Origin: Clostridiales bacterium
GTDB lineage: Bacteria; Bacillota; DSM-16504; Desulfitibacterales; JAICDB01
Assembly (NCBI GenBank): GCA_020063565.1
Contig: JAICDB010000008.1
Coordinates: forward strand, 1 to 39,913
Direction of reading: 5' to 3'
Length of the DNA: 39,913 nucleotides
The notes beneath the pieces are model-generated. The model ran no database searches and was not told the DNA's origin. It was given only the letters and a program-made list of their open reading frames with translations. Positions 19,161-31,063 of the stretch are shown piece by piece. The position numbers and the translations under genes are program-made. The first letter of the stretch is position 1, and each line of letters starts with the position of its first letter.

Positions 19161-20777
19161 CTAATCTATTATTTCTACAACATTTCCCCCAAAAAGCTTA
19201 ACTGCCTCTTCAACAACCCGGTTCTCTTCTTCTTTTTTATTATCATTACTATCATATGAACCAAAGGTTGTTTGATTTACATTTTTATTCTCCATTTGTA
19301 TTTTTAAATCTATATTCTCTCCAAAAACTTCTTTAAAGGTTGTCACCACTATTTCCTTATTTTCTTTTTGCTGTAACTTATCCATATGAAAAGCATGGCT
19401 TTCCTTAAACTCTAAAATTAAAGATCCATTTTGTAAATCTACAGGTTGAGCTTCAACTAAAAATGCATAGGTAGTAATTTTATTTTTCTTAACGGTTGCC
19501 ATGAATTCTTCCCAGCGAGACTTAACAGCTTCTATACTGAGTTTATCAGTTTCCAGTACCACTGAAACTTCTTCTTCATTTTTTGCTTCTTCTTTCACAT
19601 GTCTATTGTTTCCTTCTTCTACAGTAATATTTTCATCTTTAATAATTTTTTCCAAATAAGAAATTCTTTTGAGAAGTGAATCAATATTATTTTCCGTACT
19701 TCTGGTTGCCTTAACCAGTGCAGTTTCCAAAAGCAGCCTGCTGTCTGAACTCCATTTCATTTCCTTTTGGGCAGAAACTAAAATATCTATCATATCTGTT
19801 ATTTGACTTTGAGATAACTTATCAGCCTGCTTTTGTAATGTTTCTATTTCTCCTTGAGGTACCTGCAAAAGTTCACTGGAACCGCATATTTTAAGGAGTA
19901 ACAAATTTCGCATGTAATCTAAAAGTTGCAATGTAAATTGATTTATATCTTTTCCTGAAGAAACAAGTTCTCCTATTTTAATTAAAACTTTTTTAATATC
20001 TTTTTCTATTATGGCCACTAAAACATCTTTTAAAAAAGTATAGTCTACAATTCCAATTACCTGTTGGACATCTTCCAGTTTTAATGAATCAGAACAGTAA
20101 GACAAACATTGATCAAGGATACTTAAAGCATCTCGCATTCCGCCGCCGGCAAAACGAGCAATTGTATATAAAGCATCGCTCTCATATTGGACGTTTTGAT
20201 TATTACAAATTTCTTCCATACGAGATACCATTTCTTCATTACTCAATCTCTTAAAATCAAATCGCTGGCAACGGGAAAGGACTGTAGCGGGTATTTTATG
20301 AGGTTCAGTGGTAGCCATTATAAAAATTACATGTCCAGGGGGTTCTTCAAGGGTTTTTAGTAGTGCATTAAAAGCTTCCCCGGTTAACATATGTACCTCA
20401 TCAATAATGTAAACTTTGTATTTACCCTCAGCAGGTGCAAGGTTTATCTTGTCCCGTAGTTCTCTGATTTCATCAATTCCTCTGTTAGATGCACCGTCTA
20501 TTTCAATAACATCCATTGAGTTACCTGAATTAATTAAAGTACAGTTACTGCATTTATTGCATGCCTCACCGGATTCCGGGGAACGACAATTGATAGTTTT
20601 GGCAATAATCTTTGCAGTACTCGTTTTACCTGTACCTCGAGGACCACTTAATAAATAAGCATGTGCTATTTTATTATTTTCCAGTGCATTTTTTAAAGTT
20701 TTTGTAATATGTTTTTGCCCTATTATTTCTCCAAATGCTTGAGGTCGCCAGAGGCGGTAGAGGGCTTTGTATGACAT
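19161..20777 (-). CDS. dnaX: DNA polymerase III subunit gamma/tau
   Basis: A 538-residue clamp-loader ATPase. It starts MSYKALYRLWRPQAFGEIIGQ, followed by Walker A GPRGTGKTS (about residues 45-53), the zinc-binding cysteines in CRSPESGEACNKCSNC, Walker B with DEVH, and sensor RCQRFDFKR. The C-terminal part (about 365-538) is a variable tau region. I choose the ATG at 20777 over an in-frame ATG four codons upstream, because family members begin MSYxALYR and GGAAG lies about 12 bp ahead. No obvious programmed frameshift site was identified. It is first in the dnaX-ybaB-recR cluster. Confidence 0.96.
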   Translation of the reverse strand: MSYKALYRLWRPQAFGEIIGQKHITKTLKNALENNKIAHAYLLSGPRGTGKTSTAKIIAKTINCRSPESGEACNKCSNCTLINSGNSMDVIEIDGASNRGIDEIRELRDKINLAPAEGKYKVYIIDEVHMLTGEAFNALLKTLEEPPGHVIFIMATTEPHKIPATVLSRCQRFDFKRLSNEEMVSRMEEICNNQNVQYESDALYTIARFAGGGMRDALSILDQCLSYCSDSLKLEDVQQVIGIVDYTFLKDVLVAIIEKDIKKVLIKIGELVSSGKDINQFTLQLLDYMRNLLLLKICGSSELLQVPQGEIETLQKQADKLSQSQITDMIDILVSAQKEMKWSSDSRLLLETALVKATRSTENNIDSLLKRISYLEKIIKDENITVEEGNNRHVKEEAKNEEEVSVVLETDKLSIEAVKSRWEEFMATVKKNKITTYAFLVEAQPVDLQNGSLILEFKESHAFHMDKLQQKENKEIVVTTFKEVFGENIDLKIQMENKNVNQTTFGSYDSNDNKKEEENRVVEEAVKLFGGNVVEIID

Positions 20778-20860
20778 TACAAACACCATCTTCCACTGCT
20801 AATATATTCAACCTTTATTATACTAGAAATGAAATAAAGTATAAATAGGATATATATAAA

Positions 20861-20894
20861 CAAAAACGTTAGTGTCTACACTAACGTTTTTGTA
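20861..20894 (-). terminator. Strong terminator between the SRP RNA and dnaX
   Basis: CAAAAACGTTAGTG-TCTA-CACTAACGTTTTTG is a perfect 14-bp stem with a 4-nt loop. On the minus strand it is followed by TTTATATATA and so ends the SRP RNA transcript. Because A- and T-rich arms sit on both sides, it could work in both directions. Confidence 0.8.
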
Positions 20895-20899
20895 CTATT

Positions 20900-20990
20900 A
20901 GAAAGTATAACTTTTAATTACTGATAGCATAAGTGCAACGAAACTTTTAGCCGACGCCAGAGGCTTGGCTAACAGCTCAGTTTTCTTTAA
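20900..20990 (-). repeat. Dispersed repeat family 1, copy c
   Basis: Read on the minus strand: AAAGAAAACTGAGCTG...CCAAGCCTCTGGCGTCGGCTAAAA...GTTGCACTTATGCTATCAG. It is strongly similar to the copies at 28699-28788 and 35632-35716. It lies between the SRP RNA and its terminator, so it is probably part of the primary transcript. Confidence 0.8.
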
Positions 20991-20998
20991 AATTTTAA

Positions 20999-21268
20999 GG
21001 TCGTGCACCCACCTTCGACAGTTATTCCCCGGACGTTACCTATACAGTTAGCTCCAATCAGGCACCCCTGCGGCACACGGAGAGACTTACTTACCGCTGC
21101 TTCCTTCCGGACCTGACGGGGTTCATAAGTTTCCGTTGCGCAGGACCCAATTATCGACACCACTTATATAGGGCAGACTCCGAAAAATAAAAACCTCCGG
21201 TGGGAATTCAGCCCTGCTATAGCGGTTTGCAGGTTCAGGGCACCGCTACCTCCCCGCTTAGCACGACC
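20999..21268 (-). ncRNA. ffs: Signal recognition particle RNA, long Gram-positive type
   Basis: A roughly 270-nt RNA on the minus strand. The conserved domain IV hairpin is clear (GGTCCGGAAGGAAGCAGCGG, with its partner arms), and the 5' Alu domain is also present (GGTCGTGCTAAGCGGGGAGG). The ends GGTCGTGC and the complementary GCACGACC-type 3' end set the limits. A TATAAT box at 21272-21277 (minus) fits a start at 21266-21268, but no good -35 lies in place because that position is inside the preceding tRNA. The RNA targets nascent membrane proteins with Ffh. Confidence 0.93.
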
Positions 21269-21294
21269 AAAATTATAAAGCTGTAAAAATAAAA

Positions 21295-21391
21295 TGGCGG
21301 AGAGGGTGGGATTTGAACCCACGAGACGGAGTTTTGCCCCGTCTACTCGCTCTCCAGGCGAGCGCCTTCAGCCGGACTCAGCCACCTCTCC
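21295..21391 (-). tRNA. tRNA-Ser (anticodon GGA)
   Basis: A 97-nt type II tRNA with a long variable arm. Acceptor GGAGAGG/CCTCTCC, discriminator G and encoded CCA. The anticodon loop CTGGAGA between CTCGC and GCGAG gives anticodon GGA, reading UCU and UCC. Confidence 0.96.
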
Positions 21392-21445
21392 ACGCTTTTT
21401 ATTATTATACATTATTATATTATAATATAAAACCCAATTATTTTT

Positions 21446-21542
21446 TGGCGGAGAGAGTGGGATTCGAACCCACGAGGCGAGGTTTTGCCCCGCCTACTCG
21501 ATTTCGAGTCGAGCGCTTTCAACCGGACTCAGCCATCTCTCC
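21446..21542 (-). tRNA. tRNA-Ser (anticodon CGA)
   Basis: A 97-nt type II tRNA with encoded CCA. The anticodon loop CTCGAAA between CTCGA and TCGAG gives CGA, reading UCG. The acceptor and T arms closely resemble the neighbouring tRNA-Ser(GGA), consistent with duplication. Confidence 0.95.
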
Positions 21543-21552
21543 ACCCAAATCT

Positions 21553-21999
21553 TCATCGCAAGTTTTTAAAAAAGTGTTGTATTATTTCTTTACACTCATC
21601 TTCCATGATTCCTGATATAACTTCAACCCTGTGATTGAATTGTGAATTCTCAAGTACATTAACAACAGTACCTGCTGCGCCAGCCTTAGGATCCAGTGCT
21701 CCAAAAACAACACGACTAATACGTGAATTTATTATTGCACCGGCGCACATAGGACATGGTTCCAATGTTACATACAGTGTTGTATTATCTAATCGCCAGT
21801 TATTAAGTTTTTTTGCAGCTGTAGCAATGACTCTAATTTCAGCATGTCCTAACGGATCTTTTGCTCTTTCCCTTAAATTATGATCCCTTACTATAATTTC
21901 TCTATCTTTTACTAGAACTGCACCTATTGGCACTTCACCAAGTTTGTAGGCTTTCCTGGCTTCTTCTAGGGCAGCCTTCATATAAAAATGGTGTTTCAA
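21553..21999 (-). CDS. tadA: tRNA-specific adenosine deaminase TadA
   Basis: A 148-residue zinc deaminase with HAE (HAEIRVI, about residues 52-58) and PCPMC (about 82-86), the zinc ligands and catalytic glutamate of TadA. It converts adenosine 34 of tRNA-Arg(ACG) to inosine. Start is TTG at 21999, because residues before MKAALEEA are expected in the family; the SD is weak. It lies inside the tRNA cluster, and the substrate tRNA-Arg(ACG) is encoded 286 bp upstream on the same strand. Confidence 0.94.
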   Translation of the reverse strand: MKHHFYMKAALEEARKAYKLGEVPIGAVLVKDREIIVRDHNLRERAKDPLGHAEIRVIATAAKKLNNWRLDNTTLYVTLEPCPMCAGAIINSRISRVVFGALDPKAGAAGTVVNVLENSQFNHRVEVISGIMEDECKEIIQHFFKNLR

Positions 22000-22022
22000 A
22001 TGGTTTCACCACTTTATTTTCT

Positions 22023-22099
22023 TGGTGCGCCCGGAGGGACTCGAACCCCCGACACCCGGTTTAGGAAACCGGTGCTCTATCCTGCTGAGCTACGGGCAC
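22023..22099 (-). tRNA. tRNA-Arg (anticodon CCT)
   Basis: A 77-nt cloverleaf with acceptor GTGCCCG/CGGGCGC and encoded CCA. The anticodon loop TTCCTAA between CCGGT and ACCGG gives CCT, reading AGG. The 185 bp between this and the next tRNA contain GTTGTTCGAATAGTCC, a fragment resembling repeat family 2, and nothing else that I can name. Confidence 0.95.
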
Positions 22100-22284
22100 G
22101 AAATACATAAAAAAATTTACTTAAAGAGGTTGTTCGAATAGTCCGGGCTAAATCCACTTCCCCGGAACTTAAATCCGGTGTTTATTTTCTTTTTAAATCT
22201 TTTAGTTTCACTTCGACTGATAACTTAAAGTTTTCCCATTACTAAACATTAGATTAAGTGCCGGGTCGTGTCTCATAAAAACTG

Positions 22285-22361
22285 TGGCGCGCCCGGGAGG
22301 ACTCGAACCTCCAACCTCCTGATTCGTAGTCAGTTACTCTATCCGGTTGAGCTACGGGCGC
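22285..22361 (-). tRNA. tRNA-Arg (anticodon ACG)
   Basis: A 77-nt cloverleaf, acceptor GCGCCCG/CGGGCGC, encoded CCA. The anticodon loop CTACGAA gives ACG. A34 must be deaminated to inosine by TadA, whose gene is nearby, to read all of CGU, CGC and CGA. The outermost anticodon-stem pair appears to be an A-G mismatch. Confidence 0.94.
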
Positions 22362-22373
22362 AAGAATAAAAGT

Positions 22374-22468
22374 TGGCGGAGAGAGAGGGATTCGAACCCT
22401 CGAAGCAGGTATTAGCCCGCTTACTCGCTTAGCAGGCGAGCGCCTTCAGCCTACTCGGCCATCTCTCC
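22374..22468 (-). tRNA. tRNA-Ser (anticodon GCT)
   Basis: A 95-nt type II tRNA, acceptor GGAGAGA/TCTCTCC, encoded CCA. The anticodon loop CTGCTAA between CTCGC and GCGAG gives GCT, reading AGU and AGC. Confidence 0.96.
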
Positions 22469-22528
22469 GCGACGCAAACCATAGTATACACCTTTTTGAG
22501 ATAAATGTCAATGTGCAAATAATTCCAT

Positions 22529-22620
22529 TGGCGGAGGGGGTGGGATTCGAACCCACGCACGGGAGTTACCCGCCTGGCGGTTTTCAAGACCGCTCCCTTG
22601 AGCCGCTTGGGTACCCCTCC
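22529..22620 (-). tRNA. tRNA-Ser (anticodon TGA)
   Basis: A 92-nt type II tRNA, acceptor GGAGGGG/CCCCTCC, encoded CCA. The anticodon loop CTTGAAA between GCGGT and ACCGC gives TGA, reading UCA and other UCN codons. It is the tRNA closest to serS, 134 bp downstream of it. That gap carries a short simple repeat of GTCGAAA/GTCGGAG units. Confidence 0.96.
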
Positions 22621-22753
22621 AAATGGAAGTCGGAGGTCGAAAGTCGAAGTCAAACTTCCGACCTCTAACAAAGAATAGTAAAATATTTTATCCAAATCCA
22701 ACGCAAAAAGTATTCTATCATAGGAACACTTAAGAGTCAAGAAATCTTCCTAT

Positions 22754-24052
<1,299 letters not shown>

Positions 24053-24157
24053 TTATTTACTTAAGTTCTTTTTATTGACGCAGTTACTGTAGCATTTTTA
24101 TCTTAACTTGTGGTAATATTTGCAGGGTGAATTTAGAGTGAATCTCAGTAAATAAAA

Positions 24158-24440
24158 AATCCCTCATCCAAAAAGGGACGAGAGATTATTTCCCGTGGTG
24201 CCACCCAACTTAAACTTAAATTTATAAAAATATAAATTTAAGTTTCACTCTTAATGCATAACGGACATTACCGGCACAGCTTATCCTTAAGAGAATGTTC
24301 AAACACTCATTATAGGCTTCGCTGTTCCCTCAAAAGTGCTTTTCAGCATTTACCTGGTTGGTTTCCACCGACCACCAACTCTCTATATTTCAGATAAATA
24401 CTTACTCCTCTTTATCATTGGGGGTGAAATATATAAATTT
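24158..24440 (-). promoter_or_regulatory. T-box leader of serS
   Basis: The conserved T-box GGGTGGCACCACGGG lies at 24192-24206 on the minus strand. It is followed by the terminator AATCTCTCGTCC/GGATGAGGGATT (24176-24187 with 24158-24169) and a run of six T. The upstream part has stem I features, including AGTAAGTA and GAGAGTTGGTGG. Uncharged tRNA-Ser should stabilise the antiterminator and permit serS expression. AGC in GGAACAGCGAAG is a candidate specifier codon, but I did not fold stem I well enough to fix it. Confidence 0.9.
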
Positions 24441-24446
24441 TCTAGG

Positions 24447-24475
24447 ATTATATCATATATAATTTCCAATTTCAA
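24447..24475 (-). promoter_or_regulatory. Sigma-A promoter of serS
   Basis: On the minus strand -35 TTGAAA (24470-24475) and -10 TATAAT (24447-24452) are separated by 17 bp. The start near 24440 fits the T-box leader. Confidence 0.85.
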
Positions 24476-24510
24476 TTTTTTGTAATCATTTTTTAGTTCA
24501 TATTTATAAT

Positions 24511-25095
24511 TTAATTGTAATTTTTTGCATCATTAACCATTTGTAAAAAATATCGGTGAACTCTATCATCATCTGTTAGTTCGGGGTGAAAAGCACAGGA
24601 AAGAAAGTTTCCTTGCCTTACCATAACTATTTTTCCATCATGCTCTGCCATTATTCCAACCTGTGGTTCAACACTCTTAATATAAGGAGCCCTAATAAAT
24701 ATTCCTCTAAAAGGTTTTTCTCCAAGGACACTAATCTCTAAATCAGCTTCAAAACTATCTACCTGCCTGCCATATGCATTTCTTACAACTTCTACATCCA
24801 TTAGTCCTAAACGTTTTTGATCAGAATCAACTATATTCTTGGCAAGTATAATCATACCTGCACATGTTCCGAAAATCGGCATTCCATTTAAGCCTCTCTC
24901 TTTAATTGGCTGGAAAAGGTCCCAATCCTCAAGCAATTTACCTATAGTTGTGCTTTCTCCACCGGGAATTATAAGCCCGTCCAATTTTTCTAAATGAATA
25001 TTTTTTCTTACTTCTACAACTTCACAACCGCATTTTTCAAGCATCTGTTTATGCTCTCTAAAAGCTCCCTGAAGCGCCAATACTCCTATCAGCAT
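24511..25095 (-). CDS. pdxT: Pyridoxal 5'-phosphate synthase glutaminase subunit
   Basis: A 194-residue class I glutamine amidotransferase. GVLALQGAFREH at the N-terminus, PGGESTTIGKL around residues 45-55, the nucleophile Cys in FGTCAGMI (about residue 78), and the His/Glu pair in CAFHPELTDD (about 170) are all present. It supplies ammonia to PdxS for vitamin B6 synthesis. It lies 149 bp after pdxS, with a large hairpin between the two. GGGAGATTCAGGA precedes the ATG. Confidence 0.97.
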   Translation of the reverse strand: MLIGVLALQGAFREHKQMLEKCGCEVVEVRKNIHLEKLDGLIIPGGESTTIGKLLEDWDLFQPIKERGLNGMPIFGTCAGMIILAKNIVDSDQKRLGLMDVEVVRNAYGRQVDSFEADLEISVLGEKPFRGIFIRAPYIKSVEPQVGIMAEHDGKIVMVRQGNFLSCAFHPELTDDDRVHRYFLQMVNDAKNYN

Positions 25096-25185
25096 TCCTG
25101 AATCTCCCCTTTAAAAAACAAAAAATCTCATAGTATTAGTCATTAAAATACTATTAATTTAGAGTAGATTAAAATTCTTTTTATA

Positions 25186-25240
25186 AACTGATGCAGCGCT
25201 TTCAGGGTAGCACTACTCACCCAAAAGCACTGCATCAGTT
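25186..25240 (-). promoter_or_regulatory. Long hairpin between pdxS and pdxT
   Basis: A perfect 11-bp base stem, AACTGATGCAG/CTGCATCAGTT, is continued by GCTTT/AAAGC and an inner GGGT/ACCC, about 55 nt in total. It begins 5 bp after the pdxS stop codon. There is no T-run after it (TATAAAAAG follows), so it is not a standard terminator. It may set the pdxS:pdxT ratio through partial termination or RNA processing (inferred). Confidence 0.5.
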
Positions 25241-25244
25241 GTAC

Positions 25245-26129
25245 TTACCATCCTCTTTCCTGCATTCTTTGATTTTCTTCAATTGTTGAAATTTCTAAGC
25301 CCGGCATTGCCTCTCCAAGTTCATTGGAAATTTCAGCTAATATCTTGGGATCATTGTAATGTGTAGTTGCATCAACAATTGCCTTTGCTCTCTTTTCAGG
25401 GTTAGAGGATTTAAATATTCCGGAACCTACAAAAATTCCATCTGAACCCAGCTGCATCATTAAAGCAGCATCAGCAGGAGTTGCTATACCACCTGCTGCA
25501 AAGTTTACAACAGGCAAGCGACCCAGTTCTTTAACCTGCTTTAAAAGTTCATACGGTGCACCGATATTTTTTGCCATAGTCATCAGCTCTTCTTCGGGAA
25601 GATTTTGAACCCTTCTAATTTCAGACATAACTTTTCGCATATGTCTTACAGCTTCAACAACGTTTCCGGTACCAGGCTCACCTTTAGTTCTAATCATGGC
25701 AGCGCCTTCCCCAATACGACGCAAGGCTTCACCTAAATTACGAGCACCGCATACAAACGGAACTTTAAACGCATGCTTGTCTATATGAAATTCTTCATCA
25801 GCCGGTGTGAGTACTTCAGATTCATCTATGTAATCCACGCCAAGAGCTTCTAAAATCTGTGCCTCAACAAAGTGTCCAATACGAGCCTTTGCCATAACTG
25901 GAATGGAAACAGCATCCATAATTTTTTTGATAACTGTTGGATCCGCCATTCTAGCCACGCCACCAGCAGCCCTAATATCAGCAGGAACCCTTTCCAAAGC
26001 CATAACAGCACATGCCCCTGCTTCTTCCGCTATTTGTGCCTGCTCAGGAGTGGTTACATCCATAATTACTCCGCCCTTTAACATTTCAGCCAGACCTTTT
26101 TTTACTTTCCAAGTACCCTTTTCAGTCAT
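25245..26129 (-). CDS. pdxS: Pyridoxal 5'-phosphate synthase subunit PdxS
   Basis: A 294-residue (beta/alpha)8 protein of standard length. [14 protein letters not shown] carries the catalytic Asp, and [16 protein letters not shown] the catalytic Lys. The C-terminal [24 protein letters not shown] is the phosphate-binding region. It makes PLP from ribose 5-phosphate, glyceraldehyde 3-phosphate and ammonia from PdxT. AGGAGGAATTGGT precedes the ATG. The 98-bp upstream gap has a TTGACA (26206-26211, minus) and a TATAAT nearer the gene, but these are not correctly spaced to each other, so I do not call the promoter. Confidence 0.98.
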   Translation of the reverse strand: MTEKGTWKVKKGLAEMLKGGVIMDVTTPEQAQIAEEAGACAVMALERVPADIRAAGGVARMADPTVIKKIMDAVSIPVMAKARIGHFVEAQILEALGVDYIDESEVLTPADEEFHIDKHAFKVPFVCGARNLGEALRRIGEGAAMIRTKGEPGTGNVVEAVRHMRKVMSEIRRVQNLPEEELMTMAKNIGAPYELLKQVKELGRLPVVNFAAGGIATPADAALMMQLGSDGIFVGSGIFKSSNPEKRAKAIVDATTHYNDPKILAEISNELGEAMPGLEISTIEENQRMQERGW

Positions 26130-26227
26130 ACCAATTCCTCCTATTTATCATTATAGTACTAAATTATATACCGCTCTATACACTAAACTATATTGTACTA
26201 CAAAATGTCAACTTGCTCAATTTGATT

Positions 26228-28648
26228 TTAATCTTCATCTTCATGTGAAATTATGGCAGCAGCAGTAACAGTGTCTTCCTCATCCAATTTCATAAGGGTT
26301 ACTCCCTGAGTTACACGGCCTTGAGATGATATATCGTCAACATCAAGTCGTATTATAATCCCCTTGGAAGTAATCATCATTACTTCATCTTTAGGATAAG
26401 CTACCCTTAGAGCTATCAACCTGCCGTTGCGAGGAGTTTGCCTGAAGGTTATAATTCCCTTTCCTCCCCTGGACTGGGATCTGTAATCTTCTACAGGTGT
26501 TTTCTTGCCGAAACCTTTTTCTGTAATTGCAACCACATAAGCATTGGGAAGAATTAACTCAAGACTTACAGCATCATCATTTTCATCAAGTGTAATTCCC
26601 TTTACTCCTCTTGCTGTTCTTCCCATGGTTCTGACTTCTTCTTCATGAAAGCGTATTACTTTACCCTGGGATGTTCCTATGATAACTTCATCATTTCCAC
26701 TGGTCATTTGAACGCCAATTAACTCATCGTTTCCATCCAAACTCAGTGCAATAATTCCATCCCTGCGTGAGGTATCGTACTGGATAAGTTCTGTTTTCTT
26801 TACTATTCCTTGTCTTGTAGCCATTAAGAGATAATAACCCTCAGTAAATTCCTTCACTGGAATCACAGTTTTGATATACTCGCCATTTTCAAGATACAAG
26901 AGGTTGACAATGGCAGTTCCCCGTGCCTGCCTGCTTGCTTCCGGAATTTCATGAACCTTTAAGCGATAAACTTTCCCTTTATTGGTAAAGAAGAGTAAAA
27001 AGTGATGTGTTGTTGTAACAAAGAGGTTTTCTACCACATCCTGTTCCCTTGTGGTGAGGGCGACTATCCCCCTTCCACCTCTTTTTTGACTTCTGTAGGT
27101 GTCAACAGGAAGCCTTTTAATATAGCCCCTGTGAGTGATGGTAATTACTACTTCTTCCTCCTCAATCAAGTCTTCAATGTCTATCACTTCTTCATTTTGT
27201 GAAACCTGAGTTCTACGGTTATCGGAGTATTTTTCCTTTATCTCAGTTAGTTCTTCTGTAATGATTTTTAAAACCTCATTTTCATCTGCAAGTACTTTTT
27301 TAAAGTAAGCAATTTTCTCCATAACTTCTTTATAATCAGCTTCAATTTTTTCCCTTTCCAGGCCAGTTAGACGATGTAATCTCATATCCAAAATAGCCTG
27401 AGCCTGTTTTTCGGAAAGAGAAAATCTATCAATTAACCTTTCTCGAGCTTCCGGTACAGTTTTGGATGAACGAATAATATTGATAACTTCGTCTAGATTA
27501 TCAAGGGCTATCCTTAAACCTTCCAGGATATGTGCTTTTTCTTCTGCCCTTGCCAAATCGTAACGTGTTCTGCGAACTATTACATCTTTTTGATGCTCCA
27601 GGTAATGAACCAGAATCTGCTTTAAATTGAGCACTTTAGGATACCCATCAACCAGAGCAAGCATAATAATCCCAAAGTTTTCTTCCAGCTGTGTATGTTT
27701 ATAGAGCTTATTTAAAAGAATCCTGGGATTTGTATCCTTTTTAACTTCAATAACAATACGCATACCCTTGCGGTCCGATTCATCCCTGAGATCAGAAATT
27801 CCATCAATCTTTTTATCTCTAACTAAATCTGCAATTTTTTCAACCAGCTTAGCTTTATTTACCTGGTAGGGTAATTCGGTTACAATTATTCGGGATTTAC
27901 CATTGTTTAATGTTTCAATTTGAGCTTTTGCCCTTACTTTAATGGTACCCCTTCCTGTATTGTAAGCCTTTATAACTCCTTTTTTCCCCATAATAATACC
28001 ACCGGTCGGGAAGTCAGGAGCCTTGATATTTTTCATTAGTTTTTCAATTGATATTTCGGGATTTTCAATTAAAGCAATAATAGCATCTATTGTTTCTCCC
28101 AGATTGTGGGGAGGTATATTTGTAGCCATTCCCACTGCAATTCCAGATGAACCGTTGATTAAGAGATTGGGAACTTTTGAAGGTAAAACTGTCGGTTCTT
28201 TAAGTGTTTCATCATAGTTTGGTGTGAAGTCTACTGTATCTTTTTCTATATCCCTCAGTAATTCAGTAGCTATTTTAGACATTCTGGCTTCTGTATAACG
28301 CATAGCTGCAGCTGCATCGCCGTCTATTGAACCGAAGTTACCATGACCGTCAACTAGAGGATAGCGATATGAAAAATCTTGTGCCATGCGCACCATTGTA
28401 TCATAAATTGCAGCATCACCATGGGGGTGATACTTGGCCATTACGGTACCAACCACAGTTGCCGACTTTTTGTGGGGTTTATCAGGTGTTAGGCCTGCTT
28501 CATGCATGGCATAGAGAATACGCCTGTGAACAGGCTTTAACCCGTCTCTCACATCTGGAAGGGCTCTGCCCACAATAACACTCATTGCATAATCTATATA
28601 TGATTTTTGCATTTCCTCTTCAATACTTATCGGCAGCACTTTCCCCAT
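26228..28648 (-). CDS. gyrA: DNA gyrase subunit A
   Basis: An 806-residue type IIA topoisomerase breakage subunit. [31 protein letters not shown] begins the protein (quoted in parts: residues 8-38), and the catalytic tyrosine lies in [11 protein letters not shown] (about residue 122). The GyrA box QKRGGRG at about 530 separates gyrase from ParC and starts the six-bladed C-terminal wrapping domain. It lies after gyrB with a 170-bp gap that holds a terminator and a repeat. AGAGGTG precedes the ATG. Confidence 0.97.
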   Translation of the reverse strand: MGKVLPISIEEEMQKSYIDYAMSVIVGRALPDVRDGLKPVHRRILYAMHEAGLTPDKPHKKSATVVGTVMAKYHPHGDAAIYDTMVRMAQDFSYRYPLVDGHGNFGSIDGDAAAAMRYTEARMSKIATELLRDIEKDTVDFTPNYDETLKEPTVLPSKVPNLLINGSSGIAVGMATNIPPHNLGETIDAIIALIENPEISIEKLMKNIKAPDFPTGGIIMGKKGVIKAYNTGRGTIKVRAKAQIETLNNGKSRIIVTELPYQVNKAKLVEKIADLVRDKKIDGISDLRDESDRKGMRIVIEVKKDTNPRILLNKLYKHTQLEENFGIIMLALVDGYPKVLNLKQILVHYLEHQKDVIVRRTRYDLARAEEKAHILEGLRIALDNLDEVINIIRSSKTVPEARERLIDRFSLSEKQAQAILDMRLHRLTGLEREKIEADYKEVMEKIAYFKKVLADENEVLKIITEELTEIKEKYSDNRRTQVSQNEEVIDIEDLIEEEEVVITITHRGYIKRLPVDTYRSQKRGGRGIVALTTREQDVVENLFVTTTHHFLLFFTNKGKVYRLKVHEIPEASRQARGTAIVNLLYLENGEYIKTVIPVKEFTEGYYLLMATRQGIVKKTELIQYDTSRRDGIIALSLDGNDELIGVQMTSGNDEVIIGTSQGKVIRFHEEEVRTMGRTARGVKGITLDENDDAVSLELILPNAYVVAITEKGFGKKTPVEDYRSQSRGGKGIITFRQTPRNGRLIALRVAYPKDEVMMITSKGIIIRLDVDDISSQGRVTQGVTLMKLDEEDTVTAAAIISHEDED

Positions 28649-28698
28649 CTACATACACCTCTTTAAATTTACATATTTATCCATCAATAAGTATGTCA

Positions 28699-28788
28699 TA
28701 AAGAAAACTTGGCTTGCGCCAAGCCTCTGGAGCCGGCTAAAACCTTAGTTGCACTTATGCCTCCCCAGATTTATACTTTCTGATAGGC
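28699..28788 (+). repeat. Dispersed repeat family 1, copy b
   Basis: It begins AAGAAAACTTGGCTTGCGCC, with an inner hairpin CTTGG(C)...GCCAAG, then CTCTGGAGCCGGCTAAAACC and GTTGCACTTATGCCT, ending in TTTCTGATAGG. The opposite-strand copies at 20900-20990 and 35632-35716 share most positions. It sits between gyrB and gyrA. Confidence 0.8.
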
Positions 28789-28817
28789 TAAAAACGCCTA
28801 TCCCATGCGGGACAGGC
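28789..28817 (-). terminator. Terminator-like hairpin after gyrB
   Basis: On the minus strand GCCTGTCCC-GCAT-GGGATAGGC (28796-28817) is followed by GTTTTTA. The 3' arm can also pair with a downstream GCCTATC (28782-28788), which would undo the first hairpin. gyrA would then need its own promoter or read-through. Confidence 0.55.
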
Positions 28818-28818
28818 A

Positions 28819-30756
<1,938 letters not shown>

Positions 30757-30767
30757 TCAATCTCTCT

Positions 30768-30820
30768 GACAAGGATGTTTGAAAAGCCCGTGCTCCTTTT
30801 CGAACACGCTCTATAAGAGA
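30768..30820 (+). repeat. Dispersed repeat family 2, copy 2
   Basis: The core ATGTTTGAAAAGCCCGTGC-TCCTTTTCGAACACGCTC forms a hairpin and matches the reverse complement of the copy at 38483-38535 nearly base for base. A second stem, AACACGCTCT/AGAGAGTGTT, follows at 30803-30825. It lies in the remB-gyrB gap and is transcribed into the gyrB leader. Confidence 0.65.
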
Positions 30821-30828
30821 GTGTTAGA

Positions 30829-31059
30829 TTAAATTCTTCTAGATAAAGTTGCAGCTGAAACTGATGACAAATAAATTTTATCAGTTGTTATGACACATGA
30901 TTTTGGTTCATTATTTTTAAACAAATTAACAACCTTTTTCTCTAATTTCCCTATCTCAATGAGTTCTTTATTTATGCTGGAATTATAACCTATTAATTTT
31001 ATGATTACTATAACATCCTTTAAAGGAACTATGTGTTTTCCTCCTAAATGTAGGTACAT
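30829..31059 (-). CDS. remB: Extracellular matrix regulator RemB (DUF370 relative)
   Basis: A 76-residue protein, MYLHLGGKHIVPLKDVIVI at the start and SCVITTDKIYLSSVSAATL near the end, matching RemB encoded between recF and gyrB in Bacillus. The frame stays open upstream to 31170, but those residues derive from an inserted element. The ATG at 31059 has AGGTTGAA before it, the remnant of the original AGGAGGTTGAA ribosome site at the end of recF. RemA/RemB proteins regulate matrix and osmoprotection genes in Bacillus. Its role here is inferred. Confidence 0.85.
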   Translation of the reverse strand: MYLHLGGKHIVPLKDVIVIIKLIGYNSSINKELIEIGKLEKKVVNLFKNNEPKSCVITTDKIYLSSVSAATLSRRI

Positions 31060-31063
31060 TTCA

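Noticed and set aside
22120..22200. GTTGTTCGAATAGTCCGGGC between two tRNA-Arg genes as a further family 2 copy
   Set aside because: It lacks the second arm of the hairpin, so at most it is a remnant. Not listed as a copy.
22621..22680. GTCGAAAGTCGAAGTC units after serS as a CRISPR or tandem array
   Set aside because: The units are only 6-8 bp, irregular and few. There are no spacers. It is a simple-sequence patch at most. No CRISPR array was seen anywhere in the window.
22429..22740. A 103-codon minus-strand frame over the serine tRNAs
   Set aside because: It is a chance open frame through two tRNA genes and intergenic DNA, with no ribosome site or recognisable domain.
24280..24312. GAGTGTTTGAACATTCTCTT in the serS leader as a shortened copy of repeat family 2
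   Set aside because: Only a short part resembles the core, and the position is inside a functional T-box where such stems are expected. Chance similarity is likelier.
26130..26227. TTGACA at 26206-26211 as the pdxS promoter
   Set aside because: No -10 box lies 16-18 bp downstream. The TATAAT closer to the gene is too far away from it. The promoter remains uncalled.
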